NCBI GenBank assembly: GCA_013054445.1
Contig: JAAMPI010000592.1
Span: forward strand, 1 to 30,989
DNA length: 30,989 nt
Origin: Cudoniella acicularis
Lineage: Eukaryota; Ascomycota; Leotiomycetes; Helotiales; Helotiaceae
Reading direction: 5' to 3'
Every line of letters begins with the position of its first letter. The stretch's first letter is position 1. A program made the translations under genes and the position numbers. Below the pieces are notes generated by a model, which had not been told where the DNA came from, searched no databases, and was given only the letters and a program-made list of their open reading frames with translations. Below are positions 30,388 to 30,989 of the stretch, piece after piece.

Positions 30388-30989
30388 AAAAAGCATTAAA
30401 CAGCCATAAGTCAAAAGGCAATATAAGTAACAATTATAAGATAAAAGTACTAATAAGTTCATGTTCTATATCTTTTAATAATAATATCTTACTGAAAAGT
30501 CGGGTTTCGGTGAAGTGTTATCAGGAAAACCCTTGCACGGACCTCACTCACGATAGCACGAACAGGAGTAGAATACAAATTTAAATGACGTTATTTTCAA
30601 CAAAAATAAAATTCGTATATAAAATGCTACTAATATATTACACGGAAAAAAGACCCGCCGCAGATCTGCTGCAAACACCCATATGTCGTTGATCTATACC
30701 TTTGGCCCTTTGGTACCAACCAGAAAGTCCCAAAATCGTATATCATGACCTTCGTTACCAAAACCTTCATCAACCGAAACGAAAGCAAACAATCAAAACT
30801 CCAATCCAGTATCCACAAATGAAAACCCAGGGTATATATGCCTGATCCCAATGCGAAACCCCAAACCAACCCCTCACCCCCTAACAAAAAAAAACAAGAA
30901 GATACAAGAATGAAAGTCACTAACCACCCTCCCCTCCCCTAAAATAAATAAAATAAACACAAATACAAGAAAAACAAAACAAACCAAAC

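Larger units (their letters stand above)
29964..30989. other. Upstream region of the NACHT gene and AT-rich window end
   Basis: 29964-30240 is the promoter side of the NACHT gene and contains copy 2 of the shared repeat. 30250-30650 is AT-rich. 30640-30989 is A/C-rich, with CCAAA and AAACAA runs. Open frames here have no recognisable product; one on the minus strand, 30198-29914, has an ATG but overlaps the NACHT start in another frame and looks like chance. Confidence 0.45.

Noticed and set aside
1..30989. CRISPR arrays, tRNA or rRNA genes
   Set aside because: I found no regularly spaced repeat array, no cloverleaf with a T-loop GGTTCGA-type core, and no rRNA-like stretch.

Overview
The window looks like nuclear DNA of a filamentous ascomycete (Pezizomycotina). 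Genes are split by short introns (about 43 to 150 bp) with GT..AG ends and CTAAC-like branch sites. The content is typical of these fungi: RNA polymerase II RPB1 with a fungal CTD, a Swd1-type COMPASS subunit, a GMC oxidoreductase, a HET-domain protein and a NACHT/ankyrin NLR-like gene. I suspect Leotiomycetes from overall feel, but cannot show it from sequence alone. A homopolymer G run at the first bases and one N at 21524 point to a draft assembly.

Layout. 1-5.6 kb: a three-exon blasticidin-S-deaminase-like gene (+), a decayed fragment, then SWD1 (+), which carries an apparent one-base frameshift. 5.6-11 kb: RPB1 (+), three exons, complete. 11-13.2 kb: gene-poor spacer with a fold-back, MITE-like element and a GC-richer relic. 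13.2-15.2 kb: a secreted GMC oxidoreductase (+). 16-17.2 kb: a probable two-exon secreted protein (-). 18.4-19.2 kb: a coding-like segment broken across frames, probably a pseudogene. 19.7-21.4 kb: a HET-domain protein (+). 22.8-26.1 kb: a 1109-residue fungal protein of unknown function (-). 27.4-30 kb: a NACHT NTPase gene (-) whose ankyrin tail is cut off by an in-frame TAG and, further on, a two-base deletion.

How it fits together. The left half is housekeeping transcription and chromatin (Swd1 in COMPASS methylates H3K4 co-transcriptionally with Pol II; their adjacency is not proof of co-regulation). The right 12 kb is accessory: HET, a large unknown protein and an NLR-like NACHT/ankyrin gene, the classes used in fungal non-self recognition. 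The two minus-strand genes there share a diverged direct repeat in their upstream regions, suggesting duplication or insertion of the same element beside both. This HET/unknown/NLR block, with its broken NLR, is the best candidate for something unusual. I saw no tRNA, rRNA or CRISPR array.
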